39,116 nucleotides of DNA from Lewinellaceae bacterium (GTDB lineage: Bacteria; Bacteroidota; Bacteroidia; Chitinophagales; Saprospiraceae). The DNA lies in contig JACJYP010000018.1 of NCBI GenBank assembly GCA_020636045.1, positions 1 to 39,116 on the forward strand, written 5' to 3'. Numbering within the stretch: position 1 is the stretch's first letter; each line of letters opens with the position of its first letter. Below are positions 24,197 to 32,083 of the stretch, in pieces. The translations under genes and the position numbers were made by a program. A model generated the notes under the pieces. It had not been told where the DNA came from and searched no databases. It saw only the letters and a program-made list of their open reading frames with translations.

Positions 24197-25387
24197 ATGT
24201 GGCATAAAAGAATTTTACTCCCCCTCGCCCTGATCCTCCCGCTCGCCGTATCGGCGCAGCGGCTCAAGCAGACTTACCAGTACAATGAAGTGACCGGTTA
24301 TGTGGTCGACAAGGTATCCGGCGCGCCGCTCAGCCAGGCGCTGGTGATCGTGTACGACGACATGATGATCATTCCGCTGGCTGCTACTGAAACCGATGCA
24401 GAAGGCGTGTTCTCCGTGCAGGTGCCGAAAGTCGAGCGCTACAAGGTGATCTCCGACAAAGCGACCTTCTTCCAGCAGGAAGTGGTGGTCGCCAAAGACA
24501 AACTGGACAAAAAGGTGCGGATGAAACTGGAACGCAAGCCAGGTTACGTATTCGACATTACCATTTTCGACAAGGCATTCGAACACAATACCATCAATAC
24601 CCTGCGCGACTGCAAAGTGGAGATCTACAACAACACCACGCAAGAGCAGGTGCTGACGATCGACAAACTGGGTAAATCCACGTTCAATTTTTCATTTGCC
24701 GAAGGCAACCACTACACCATGCTGGTGCGCAAGCCCGGCTATCTCAATCGCCGCGTAGAAGTGTACGTGAATGTGAACGGATGCATCCTTTGCGTCGACG
24801 GTATGGGCGTACAGGAACCCGATGTGGTGCCCCTCATGTCGCACGGAAACGAGGTCGGCTATTTCCTCGGCGCCATCGATCTCGACTCTCTGGCGATCGG
24901 CAAGCGCTTTCAGTTGAAAAACATCTACTACGACTTCAACAAATGGGACATTCGTCCGGAAGCCGCCAAAAACCTGAATAAGTTGGCAGAGTTCTTGAAA
25001 GACAATCCGGGGCTGAAGTTCGAACTGGGTTCGCACACCGATTCCCGCGGCTCGGACTCCTACAACCTCACACTTTCGGAAAAGCGCGCCAAATCGGCCG
25101 TCGACTACATGGTCAGCCACTGCGGCGTCGCTTCCGAATCCATTGCCTCGAAAGGCTACGGCGAAACCCAACTGATGAACAAATGCGACGACGGGATCGC
25201 ATGTTCCGAATACGAACATCAACTCAACCGCCGCACCGAAGTGAAGATCACCGGCTGGAACGATAAAGACCCCTTGTGGGACCGCAGCCTGAAAGAGATC
25301 ATAGAAGACCGCGACCTGTACAAAAAGGTCATCGAACAGGAGAGACGCCAAAAAGCCCGCAACAAATCCCTGACCAGCCGCAAATAA
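24197..25387 (+). CDS. OmpA-family outer-membrane protein with carboxypeptidase-regulatory-like N-terminus
   Basis: 396 residues with a signal peptide (MWHKRILLPLALILPLAVSAQ). A CarboxypepD_reg-like beta-sandwich at about 30-110 (VTGYVVDKVSGAPLSQALV) is followed by a second strand-rich domain to about 215. An OmpA peptidoglycan-binding domain lies at about 235-350: IYYDFNKWDIRPEAAKNL, LGSHTDSRGSD and LSEKRAKSAVDYM, with NRRTEVKI at its end. A short insert with two Cys (MNKCDDGIACSEYEH) lies inside the last loop. A basic tail of about 45 residues follows. It probably links the outer membrane to peptidoglycan. T9SS PorE has related domains but also TPRs, which are absent here. Followed after 43 nt by a second OmpA gene. 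Confidence 0.9.
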   Translation: MWHKRILLPLALILPLAVSAQRLKQTYQYNEVTGYVVDKVSGAPLSQALVIVYDDMMIIPLAATETDAEGVFSVQVPKVERYKVISDKATFFQQEVVVAKDKLDKKVRMKLERKPGYVFDITIFDKAFEHNTINTLRDCKVEIYNNTTQEQVLTIDKLGKSTFNFSFAEGNHYTMLVRKPGYLNRRVEVYVNVNGCILCVDGMGVQEPDVVPLMSHGNEVGYFLGAIDLDSLAIGKRFQLKNIYYDFNKWDIRPEAAKNLNKLAEFLKDNPGLKFELGSHTDSRGSDSYNLTLSEKRAKSAVDYMVSHCGVASESIASKGYGETQLMNKCDDGIACSEYEHQLNRRTEVKITGWNDKDPLWDRSLKEIIEDRDLYKKVIEQERRQKARNKSLTSRK

Positions 25388-25430
25388 TCAAACCTAACCG
25401 ATATTTTCAATCCGCAAAATCTGATTCGCC

Positions 25431-26219
25431 ATGAATACCATCCCTAACTTGAAGCGTTTTCTCGCTTTTCCGCTCCTCCTCAGCGCAGTTTGCCTGAATG
25501 CACAAAACGAGATCAAGTACACCGAAACAGACGAAAAATACGGCAACACGACCGTCGTGTACACCGACGGCAAAAACGCCGACGACGCTGCGATCCTGTC
25601 GCAACTGGACGATACCTACGGCATCGGCGATGTCATCCGCATCACGACGGCTCCGCCGCCCTCGCGGGCCAAGGAGATGGTGGCTTCTACCGACGACGCG
25701 ATGATGTTCATCGAGCCCCGGCAGACGCGCACCGCAGCGCCGCAGGTAGTATCGAAAGCACCCAGGCATGTGCAGACTGTACAGAAAAAAGCCGCCGAAC
25801 CCGAAGTGGCCATGAAAAAGGCCGTGGTGGTCCGCGAAGAAAAAACGGCGCCCAAAACAGTGCGCCGGAACATCGTGTTCCGCCTGGAAAAACTCTACTT
25901 CGACGCCAACGAATACGAGATCAAAACCGAAAGCAAAGAGGAACTCGACCAGCTGCTGGTGTTCATGGAAGAGAACCCCGAAGCGAAGATCGAAGTGCGC
26001 GGGCATACGAACAACCTGATGTGGCCGAATGCCGATTATGCCTACGAACTTTCCACCAATCGCGCCAAGGCAGTGGCCGACTGGCTCATTGAAAATGGCG
26101 TAGCCGCCGACCGCGTGCAATACAAAGGTTATGGCTGGACGATGCCGATCCTCCCGAACATCAACGAGGAAGGCCGTCGCAAGAACCAGCGCGTGGAAGT
26201 GAAAGTGTTGAACATGTGA
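25431..26219 (+). CDS. OmpA-family cell-envelope protein
   Basis: 262 residues with a signal peptide (cut after VCLNA). A low-complexity middle part rich in Ala, Lys and Val (about 95-140: VSKAPRHVQTVQKKAAEPEV) probably spans the periplasm. The C-terminal OmpA domain is at about 150-262 (LEKLYFDANEYEIKTES, VRGHTNNLMWPNADYAYELS, NRAKAVADWLIENG, RRKNQRVEVKVL). Residues of the meso-DAP pocket appear kept: the Asp-type position of HTD is replaced by HTN, but the downstream Arg is present. It lies 43 nt after the first OmpA gene and is followed by a terminator, so the two form a bicistronic unit. Confidence 0.9.
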   Translation: MNTIPNLKRFLAFPLLLSAVCLNAQNEIKYTETDEKYGNTTVVYTDGKNADDAAILSQLDDTYGIGDVIRITTAPPPSRAKEMVASTDDAMMFIEPRQTRTAAPQVVSKAPRHVQTVQKKAAEPEVAMKKAVVVREEKTAPKTVRRNIVFRLEKLYFDANEYEIKTESKEELDQLLVFMEENPEAKIEVRGHTNNLMWPNADYAYELSTNRAKAVADWLIENGVAADRVQYKGYGWTMPILPNINEEGRRKNQRVEVKVLNM

Positions 26220-26292
26220 TCTCGTCAGATCACTGAAGATATCGTCGGGATCAGCATCGACTGTTCCGAACGTTCCATGAGGTTTAGATAGG

Positions 26293-26329
26293 TCCGTCTT
26301 GCGGTAGCGACTGCGAGGCGGATTTTTTT
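26293..26329 (+). terminator. Rho-independent terminator of the OmpA pair
   Basis: Stem TCCGTCTTGC (26293-26302) pairs with GCGAGGCGGA (26313-26322), 10 bp including two G-T pairs, with a 10-nt loop and a run of seven T (26323-26329). It lies 74 nt after the stop of the second OmpA gene. Confidence 0.8.
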
Positions 26330-26373
26330 ATAGGTAATCATCCTGTTCGGACGGTTTTCCACGACAAAAACGG

Positions 26374-26397
26374 GGCGCCGGGTCGAAAAACGGCGCC
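26374..26397. other. GC-rich hairpin in the gap before the TPR gene
   Basis: Perfect 7-bp stem GGCGCCG / CGGCGCC around a 10-nt loop ending in AAAAA, between the OmpA terminator and the TPR gene promoter. No T-run follows on either strand, so it is not a standard terminator. Function unknown; it could be a protein site or a structured leader. Confidence 0.35.
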
Positions 26398-26500
26398 GGC
26401 GATGTCACAAAAAGATCATTTTGCCCCGGCTGTCGCCAAAACGCCCGATTCCGCCTGCGCAGGGTGAAACACAAATCGCATCTTTCGCGTTAATTTCCCG

Positions 26501-26508
26501 TAATTTTG
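26501..26508 (+). promoter_or_regulatory. Putative -7 box (TAATTTTG) for the TPR gene
   Basis: Full TAnnTTTG match. It overlaps a TTG codon (26506) that could extend the TPR reading frame, and so argues for the ATG at 26560. A TTTCG at 26483-26487 sits about 13 nt upstream of the box, closer than the usual 19-21 nt spacing, so no convincing -33 element is seen. Confidence 0.5.
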
Positions 26509-26559
26509 CCTCCCGCCCGAACCGTTCAAGTGGAACCGGCACCAAATACAGATAAGCAC

Positions 26560-28377
26560 ATGAGAAGTCGCGTATTGCCCCTCCTGGCGTTGACCGCCGT
26601 CTTAACCGCCCTGTGCGTATGCAGTGCAGGCGCGCAGAACCTGAACCTTGCCAACCAGTACTATCAAAACGGCGAATACGAAAAGGCGGCCTCGCTGTAC
26701 AGCCAGTTGCTGGAGCGCGACGACCAGAGCGATCTTTTTTTCAACCGCTATGTCGAATGCATGATCAACCTCGGCCAGTTCGACGAGTGCGAAAAGGCGA
26801 TCAAGAAGCAGTTGAAAAAGTACCCCGACAACATATCGCTCTACGTCACCTACGGCAACCTGTTCGACCGGCAGGAAAAAACCGACGAGGCAAAAGCACA
26901 ATATCAGCGCGCCATCGACAAGATGTCGCCCGACTACGTATCGGTCAACCGGCTGGCGGCGCTGTTCATGAGCAACGGCAAATACGACTTCGCTACCCAG
27001 ACCTACGAACGCGGCTCGAAATTGCTGAAAGACCCCAACCGCTTTGCCTACAACCTCGGCGAATTGTACCGGCGCAAGGGCGATCCGGCCAAAATGATCG
27101 AATATTACCTCAATGCGCTCAGCGCCGACCCCGGCAAGATATACACCATCCAGACGCTGCTGGCCCGCTACCTGGCCGCCGACGATTTTACGGAACTGCA
27201 AAGCCAGCTCTATGCGCGCATCCAGACCGAAGACAATCCCGACATGATCGAGATACTGGCGTGGTCGTTCGTGCAGCGCAAGGATTTCAAGAGCGCCCTG
27301 CGCCAGTACAAGGCCCTCGACAAACGCCTCGACGAGAACGGGCAACGTATCTACAACCTCGCCAAAGACGCCGCCGATGCCCGCGACTACGACACGGCCA
27401 TCTCGGGATTCGATTATATCGTGACCGAAAAAGGGCGCCTGAATCCCTTCTTCTTCGATGCCAAGCGCGAAAGCATGGAGTGCCGCCGTAAAAAGATCAC
27501 GGAAGGGTACGACTACACCCAGGAAGACCTGAAAATACTGGAGGCGGAATACGAAAACTTCCTCGCGCAGTACGGAAAAGGCAAACAAACCTCGTCCATC
27601 GTGCTGCAACTCGCTACCCTGGAAGCCCTGTATATCAACAACCTGCCCAAAGCCATCGGGCTGCTGGACGACCTGAGAAAATCGCCGGGTCTCGAACCCG
27701 AAGTGCTGGCGCGGACCAAGATCAACCTGGCCGACTACTACCTCATGAACGGCGAGATTTGGGAAAGCACCCTGCTGTACAGCCAGGTCGACAAACAATT
27801 CAAGGAAGAGCAGATCGGCCAGGAAGCGCGTTTCAAAAATGCGCGGCTGTCCTACTTCAACGGCGACTTCCAGTGGTCGCAGGCGCAATTCGATATTTTG
27901 AAGGCTTCCACGTCCAAACTCATCGCCAACGACGCCCTCGACCTTTCGGTGTTTATTATGGACAACCTGAACCTCGACACCACTGCCGAGGCGATCTCCC
28001 TGTACTCCGCTGCGGAATTGCTCGTGTTTCAGAATCGATTTGATGAAGCCTTTCTGAAACTCGACACCCTGCATTCCCAATTCCCCGAGCACTCGCTGCA
28101 GGACGACCTGCTTTACCTGGAAGCGCAGATCTACGACAAAAAGCGGAACTATGAAAAAGCCGCCGCGCTTTATCAGGAGGTGGCCGACAAATACCCCGAA
28201 GATATCCGCGCCGACAATGCCCTGTTTGCGCTGGCGCAACTGTACGAGCAGAAACTCAACGATGTGGAAAAGGCCAAAACGCTCTACGAGAAAATATTCA
28301 TCGACTACTCGGGCAGCGTATTTGCCGTGGAGGCGCGCAAGCGTTTCCGGATATTGCGCGGGGATAATATTCAATGA
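26560..28377 (+). CDS. Secreted TPR-repeat protein
   Basis: 605 residues from ATG 26560, with a signal peptide (MRSRVLPLLALTAVLTALCV, cut after AGAQ). Nearly all of the protein is TPR-like helical hairpins: NLANQYYQNGEYEKAASLYS, ITYGNLFDRQEKTDEA-type units, a set in the middle around residues 240-330, and a C-terminal group (LLYLEAQIYDKKRNYEKAAA, FALAQLYEQKLNDVEKAKTL). Probably periplasmic, scaffolding a protein complex. It recalls Bacteroidota TPR proteins around gliding and T9SS, but the lipobox and length of SprE/PorW are missing, so I do not assign it. Own promoter box; no terminator seen before pheS, 133 nt downstream. Confidence 0.85.
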   Translation: MRSRVLPLLALTAVLTALCVCSAGAQNLNLANQYYQNGEYEKAASLYSQLLERDDQSDLFFNRYVECMINLGQFDECEKAIKKQLKKYPDNISLYVTYGNLFDRQEKTDEAKAQYQRAIDKMSPDYVSVNRLAALFMSNGKYDFATQTYERGSKLLKDPNRFAYNLGELYRRKGDPAKMIEYYLNALSADPGKIYTIQTLLARYLAADDFTELQSQLYARIQTEDNPDMIEILAWSFVQRKDFKSALRQYKALDKRLDENGQRIYNLAKDAADARDYDTAISGFDYIVTEKGRLNPFFFDAKRESMECRRKKITEGYDYTQEDLKILEAEYENFLAQYGKGKQTSSIVLQLATLEALYINNLPKAIGLLDDLRKSPGLEPEVLARTKINLADYYLMNGEIWESTLLYSQVDKQFKEEQIGQEARFKNARLSYFNGDFQWSQAQFDILKASTSKLIANDALDLSVFIMDNLNLDTTAEAISLYSAAELLVFQNRFDEAFLKLDTLHSQFPEHSLQDDLLYLEAQIYDKKRNYEKAAALYQEVADKYPEDIRADNALFALAQLYEQKLNDVEKAKTLYEKIFIDYSGSVFAVEARKRFRILRGDNIQ

Positions 28378-28510
28378 TCTTAAGTGCCTGGATCGCTCGG
28401 GAAAAGTGCTCATTTAACCATCAGGCAACCTTACAATCCTGCCAAGCAGAGTTTGGCGTTACTGATAATTTGCGACCTTCGCGCCTTCCAGAGAAAGACA
28501 CCGACGTCAT

Positions 28511-29542
28511 ATGTCCGATATTTTTGAAAAAGCAAAAAAAACACTGACCGACCTGGCTGCCGAATCGCCCCTCGACTCCGAAGCGATCGAAGCCTTCCGC
28601 ATCCGCTATCTCGGCACCAAAGGCCTGATCAAAAGCCTGATGGAGGAAATGCGCCAGGTACCCAATGAGCAAAAGCGCGAATACGGGCAACTGATGAACA
28701 GCCTGAAGCAGCAGGCGGAAGAAAAATACCAGGCGCTAAAAGCGGAACTGGAGGCAAAAGCGGATAACGCCGCCGCGGCCTCGCTCGACCTCACCGCGCC
28801 CGGCGATCCGATGCCCCTGGGTTCACGCCATCCCTTGGCCGTTACGCTCAACCGCATCGTAGATATTTTCACACGCATGGGCTTCTCGGTCGCCGACGGC
28901 CCCGAGATCGAAGACGACTGGCACAACTTCACGGCCATGAACACGCCGGAAGACCACCCCGCCCGCGATATGCAGGACACGTTCTACGTCGTGGACGCGC
29001 CCGGTATTTTGCTGCGTACGCACACCTCGCCCGTGCAGGCGCGCGTGATGCAGCAGCGCAAGCCGCCGATCCGCATCATCGCACCCGGCCGCGTATATCG
29101 CAACGAAACCATTTCTACGCGTTCGCACGCGCAGTTTCACCAGGTAGAGGGTCTGTACATCGACGAGGGGGTATCCTTCGCCGATCTGAAACAGACGCTG
29201 CTGTATTTTGCACAGGAGATGTTCGGCACGCCGAAGATCCGCCTCCGCCCCTCCTTCTTCCCCTTCACGGAACCTTCCGCCGAAATGGATATCTGGCTCG
29301 GAACAGATTCGGAGAAGAATTACCGGCTGACCAAGGGCTCCGGCTGGCTCGAGATCCTCGGATGTGGCATGGTGGACCCTGATGTACTGGAGATATGCGG
29401 CATTGATTCAAAGAAATACAGCGGATTCGCTTTCGGAATGGGCATCGAGCGCCAGGCGCTGCGCCTGTACGAGATCGGCGACATCCGGCTGCTATTTGAG
29501 AACGACGTGCGCTTCCTCAGGCAGTTCACTTCCGCATTGTAA
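28511..29542 (+). CDS. pheS: Phenylalanyl-tRNA synthetase alpha subunit
   Basis: 343 residues, the catalytic subunit of the (alpha-beta)2 enzyme that charges tRNA-Phe. Coiled-coil tRNA-binding N-terminus (about 1-95). Class II catalytic core: HPLAVTLNRIVDIFTRMGFS with GPEIEDDWHNFTAMNTPEDHPAR, motif 2 region RVYRNETISTRSHAQFHQVEG, substrate loop RPSFFPFTEPSAEMDI, and motif 3 GFAFGMGIERQALRLY. All core blocks are intact. ATG start. The beta subunit gene (pheT) is not in the window, which is usual for Bacteroidota where the two genes are often apart. Confidence 0.97.
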   Translation: MSDIFEKAKKTLTDLAAESPLDSEAIEAFRIRYLGTKGLIKSLMEEMRQVPNEQKREYGQLMNSLKQQAEEKYQALKAELEAKADNAAAASLDLTAPGDPMPLGSRHPLAVTLNRIVDIFTRMGFSVADGPEIEDDWHNFTAMNTPEDHPARDMQDTFYVVDAPGILLRTHTSPVQARVMQQRKPPIRIIAPGRVYRNETISTRSHAQFHQVEGLYIDEGVSFADLKQTLLYFAQEMFGTPKIRLRPSFFPFTEPSAEMDIWLGTDSEKNYRLTKGSGWLEILGCGMVDPDVLEICGIDSKKYSGFAFGMGIERQALRLYEIGDIRLLFENDVRFLRQFTSAL

Positions 29543-29596
29543 CGCGCCCCCGGCGCTATCTGCGCGACACCATCCGGGCGCGCTTCGGATAATTTT

Positions 29597-29617
29597 CGCC
29601 GAGTTTCGGCGGCTTTT
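29597..29617 (+). terminator. Possible weak terminator after pheS
   Basis: Stem CGCCGA / TCGGCG with a GTT loop, 55 nt after the pheS stop, followed by GCTTTTCC, a short and imperfect T-run. A second weaker pairing (GCGCG / CGCGC) lies just upstream. Confidence 0.4.
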
Positions 29618-29733
29618 CCTCGAAAATTGCGAGTATTGCAGGGAACAGGTACTGCACATTTGACCTGTTGTCATTTAATGTTTACCACCTGCGCAGTTTT
29701 CGTTGACCGGAGACTGTGTATAAAACAAATACT

Positions 29734-30636
29734 ATGTTCCTTGCTATTTTAGGGCTGCTGATCATAGCAGCCACGGCTACCGTTGCAAAAGCGAATCCGA
29801 ACTGGGGCAATATCGGGAAAACGGGCCGGCTCACCGGCACCGTGCTTGTGTTGCTGGGTCTTTCAACTGCCTGTTTCGTACAAATACAACCCGGCGAAGT
29901 CGGAGTACAAACGCTTTTTGGAAAAATCCAGTCCAACGTGCTCACCGAAGGTTTGAATATTATCAACCCGCTTGTCGAGGTACAGCGTTTCGACGTGAAG
30001 ACGCAAAATTACACCATGTCGGCCGTGCGCGACGAAGGCGTGAAAGTTGGCGATGACGCTATCCGCGTCCTCACCGGCGACGGCCTCGAAGTGGTGATCG
30101 ATCTTTCCGTGTTGTACCACATCATCCCTGACCGGGCGCCCGAAATCCTGCGCACCATCGGCAGGGGAGTCACCGACAAGATCGTTCGCCCCGTTTCGCG
30201 CACCAAGATCCGCGACAATGCAGTGTTTTATGACGCTGTGGCGCTTTACTCCACCAAACGCGACGAGTTCCAGCAGAAGATATATACGACCATCGAAAAG
30301 GAATTCCAGACGCGCGGCATCATCCTGGAAGCCATCCTGATCCGCAACATTACGCTTCCCGAATCGGTCCGCCAGACCATCGAGTCGAAGATCAATGCGG
30401 AGCAGGAAGCCCAGAAAATGAAATTTATCCTCGATAAAGAGCGCCAGGAAGCGGATCGCAAGCGCGTGGAAGCACAGGGTATCGCCGATTATCAGCGTAT
30501 TCTTACGTCCACATTGACCGACAGGCTGTTGCAATACGAACAGATCAAAGCCCAGAAAGAGATCGCTACTTCACCCAATTCAAAAGTCGTGGTCATGGGC
30601 AGCGGTAAAACCGCGCCGATCCTGATCGGGCAGTAA
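29734..30636 (+). CDS. Prohibitin-like SPFH-domain membrane protein
   Basis: 300 residues from ATG 29734; a GTG six codons upstream is less likely. Two hydrophobic segments at the N-terminus (about 1-18 and 35-50, LTGTVLVLLGLSTACFV) are followed by the SPFH/band 7 domain (IQPGEVGVQTLFGKIQSNVL to about 215, with FQTRGIILEAILIRNITLPE). A charged coiled coil comes next (SKINAEQEAQKMKFILDKER, VEAQGIADYQ). Such proteins form ring or cage assemblies on the membrane and often modulate FtsH-type proteases. No protease gene is adjacent, so the partner is unknown. The C-terminus (VVVMGSGKTAPILIGQ) is typical of prohibitins. Downstream lies a palindromic repeat cluster. Confidence 0.9.
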   Translation: MFLAILGLLIIAATATVAKANPNWGNIGKTGRLTGTVLVLLGLSTACFVQIQPGEVGVQTLFGKIQSNVLTEGLNIINPLVEVQRFDVKTQNYTMSAVRDEGVKVGDDAIRVLTGDGLEVVIDLSVLYHIIPDRAPEILRTIGRGVTDKIVRPVSRTKIRDNAVFYDAVALYSTKRDEFQQKIYTTIEKEFQTRGIILEAILIRNITLPESVRQTIESKINAEQEAQKMKFILDKERQEADRKRVEAQGIADYQRILTSTLTDRLLQYEQIKAQKEIATSPNSKVVVMGSGKTAPILIGQ

Positions 30637-30648
30637 CCCGGCAGTAAC

Positions 30649-30774
30649 CCCAACCTCTGGTTGGGCCGCAGTAACTCCAACCTCTGGTTGGGCAACACAG
30701 TAGCCCAATCTCCGGTTGGGCCGCAGTCCAACCAGAGCTTGGAGCCACCCTCGATCTACCAACCAGAGGTTGGG
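30649..30774. repeat. Palindromic repeat cluster, CCAACC-TCT-GGTTGG family, locus B
   Basis: Five hairpin units: 30649-30665 (CCCAACCTCTGGTTGGG), 30677-30691, 30704-30720 (CCCAATCTCCGGTTGGG, with a T-G pair), 30728-30742 (degenerate) and 30759-30773 (CCAACCAGAGGTTGG). The first three have a TCT or TCC loop; the last two are inverted (AGA). Same core as locus A at 13411-13612, here without the longer unit. It fills the gap between the prohibitin-like gene and the glycosyltransferase gene. Confidence 0.8.
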
Positions 30775-30786
30775 ATTACTTTTGCC

Positions 30787-31536
30787 ATGCCACTTTCCGC
30801 CGTCATCATCACCTACAATGAAGCGCGCAACATCGGGCGTTGCCTCGACTCGCTGGCCGGAGTGGCCGATGAGATCGTGGTCGTGGATTCATTTTCCACG
30901 GATGAAACGGAGCAGATATGCCGCGACAGGGGCGTGCGGTTTGTGCAGCATGCCTTTGAAGGCCATATCGAACAAAAAAACTGGGCGCTGGAGCAGGCAG
31001 CACATACGCAGGTGCTGTCGCTCGATGCCGACGAGGCCCTGAGCGAGCCGCTCCGTCGCTCGATACTGGCGGCGCTCGAACGATGGCCTGCCGACGGCTT
31101 TACCATGAACCGCCTGACCAACTACTGCGGCCGCTGGATACGCCACAGCGGCTGGTACCCCGACCGCAAACTGCGCCTGTTCGACCGGCGAAAAGGCCGT
31201 TGGGGAGGCACCAACCCCCACGACAAGGTTCTGATAGAAGCCGATGCGGCCGTCCGGCACCTCGAAGGCGATCTCCTGCATTACAGTTATTACTCGGTGG
31301 AGGAGCATGTGGAGCGGGCGCGGTATTACGCCGACATTGCGGCCCGTGCAATGTACCGGGCAGGCAAACGCGCCGGCATGGCAAGCCTGTTCCTGCGCCC
31401 GCTGGCGAAATTCATCCGCAACTATTTGCTGAAGCGCGGCTTTCTGGATGGCCGGGCGGGCCTGACAATTTGCCGTATTGCCGCCCTGGAGACTTTTTGG
31501 AAATACCGAAACTTGCGCCGCCTGCGTTTAGGGTGA
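30787..31536 (+). CDS. Family 2 glycosyltransferase, LPS-core type
   Basis: 249 residues from ATG 30787 (MPLSAVIITYNEARNIGRCL); the frame extends upstream only through the repeat cluster. GT-A nucleotide-binding start VIITYNEARNI, VVDSFSTDET, and the metal-binding DxD-type motif LSLDADEAL. Then the WaaE/KdtX-like signature HSGWYPDRKLRLFDRRKGRW with GGTNPHDKVLI. These blocks match the group that adds sugars to the lipopolysaccharide inner core. The C-terminal part (FLRPLAKFIRNYLLKRGFLDG) is an amphipathic membrane-binding helix. Acts at the cytoplasmic face of the inner membrane. Donor and acceptor sugar cannot be told. The thioredoxin-like gene follows after 53 nt. Confidence 0.9.
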   Translation: MPLSAVIITYNEARNIGRCLDSLAGVADEIVVVDSFSTDETEQICRDRGVRFVQHAFEGHIEQKNWALEQAAHTQVLSLDADEALSEPLRRSILAALERWPADGFTMNRLTNYCGRWIRHSGWYPDRKLRLFDRRKGRWGGTNPHDKVLIEADAAVRHLEGDLLHYSYYSVEEHVERARYYADIAARAMYRAGKRAGMASLFLRPLAKFIRNYLLKRGFLDGRAGLTICRIAALETFWKYRNLRRLRLG

Positions 31537-31589
31537 ATTGTTTTTCAAAAATCCGGGGGTTCTTCGCTCTCCGCATCGGCCAGACGCTC

Positions 31590-32075
31590 ATGATCCGATT
31601 CTCTATTCTCTTTTGCCTGACGGCCATGCTGGCCTGCCAAACACCCGCCAAATCACCGACGGCCACACGGACACCTCCGGTCCGTGCAGCCCGGCCGCAG
31701 CCAGCGCCGGTTACTAACGTGCTGTGGCTCGACAGCGAACGCCTGATGCCTGTGCTGGAGCAGGCACAGCGCGACGGGAAAGTGGTATTTGTAGAATTTT
31801 ACGCCTCCTGGTGTGCGCCCTGCAAGGTCATGGAGGAAGATGTCTTTACCCAGGTAGAGACTTTCCGGTACTTGAATTCGAATTTTCTGAACTTCCGCAC
31901 CGACTTCGATTCAGCGTCCGGCAGCACGATCGCGGCGATCTACGAAGTAAAGTCGCTGCCGACTGTGCTTTTTCTCGACCCGCAGGGGGTGGTGCTGGAG
32001 CGCCACACGGGCGTGGCAAACCCTTCCTTGCTACGCACAATGGGCGATGCAGCGATGGGTAAGATGAAGCGCTGA
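31590..32075 (+). CDS. Thioredoxin-fold lipoprotein
   Basis: 161 residues from ATG 31590 with a lipoprotein signal (ILFCLTAMLAC, lipid Cys at 16), a Pro/Ala-rich linker (TRTPPVRAARPQPAP), and a thioredoxin domain with FYASWCAPCKVME and cis-Pro VKSLPTVLFLD. The WCAPC site is closer to reducing thioredoxins than to DsbA, and the domain resembles the DsbD C-terminal / thioredoxin_7 group. Probably reduces periplasmic disulfides from the inner face of a membrane. The frame is open far upstream, antisense-like over the glycosyltransferase gene, so the internal ATG with its signal peptide decides the start. It converges on hisS with 8 nt between stop codons. Confidence 0.88.
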   Translation: MIRFSILFCLTAMLACQTPAKSPTATRTPPVRAARPQPAPVTNVLWLDSERLMPVLEQAQRDGKVVFVEFYASWCAPCKVMEEDVFTQVETFRYLNSNFLNFRTDFDSASGSTIAAIYEVKSLPTVLFLDPQGVVLERHTGVANPSLLRTMGDAAMGKMKR

Positions 32076-32083
32076 CGGTTGTT

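Noticed and set aside
24197..25387. PorE-like T9SS component
   Set aside because: It has the OmpA and regulatory-like domains, but the N-terminal TPR and beta-propeller parts of PorE are missing and no other T9SS machinery genes are nearby.
26560..28377. SprE/PorW gliding/T9SS lipoprotein
   Set aside because: TPRs are present, but there is no lipobox and the N-terminal cleavage site is of the ordinary secretory type; length and repeat layout differ.
26602..28413. Long minus-strand frames across the TPR gene, and similarly across the oligoendopeptidase (36106-37962) and the metallopeptidase (8013-9659)
   Set aside because: Same reason: antisense shadows of strongly supported genes, with no motifs of their own.
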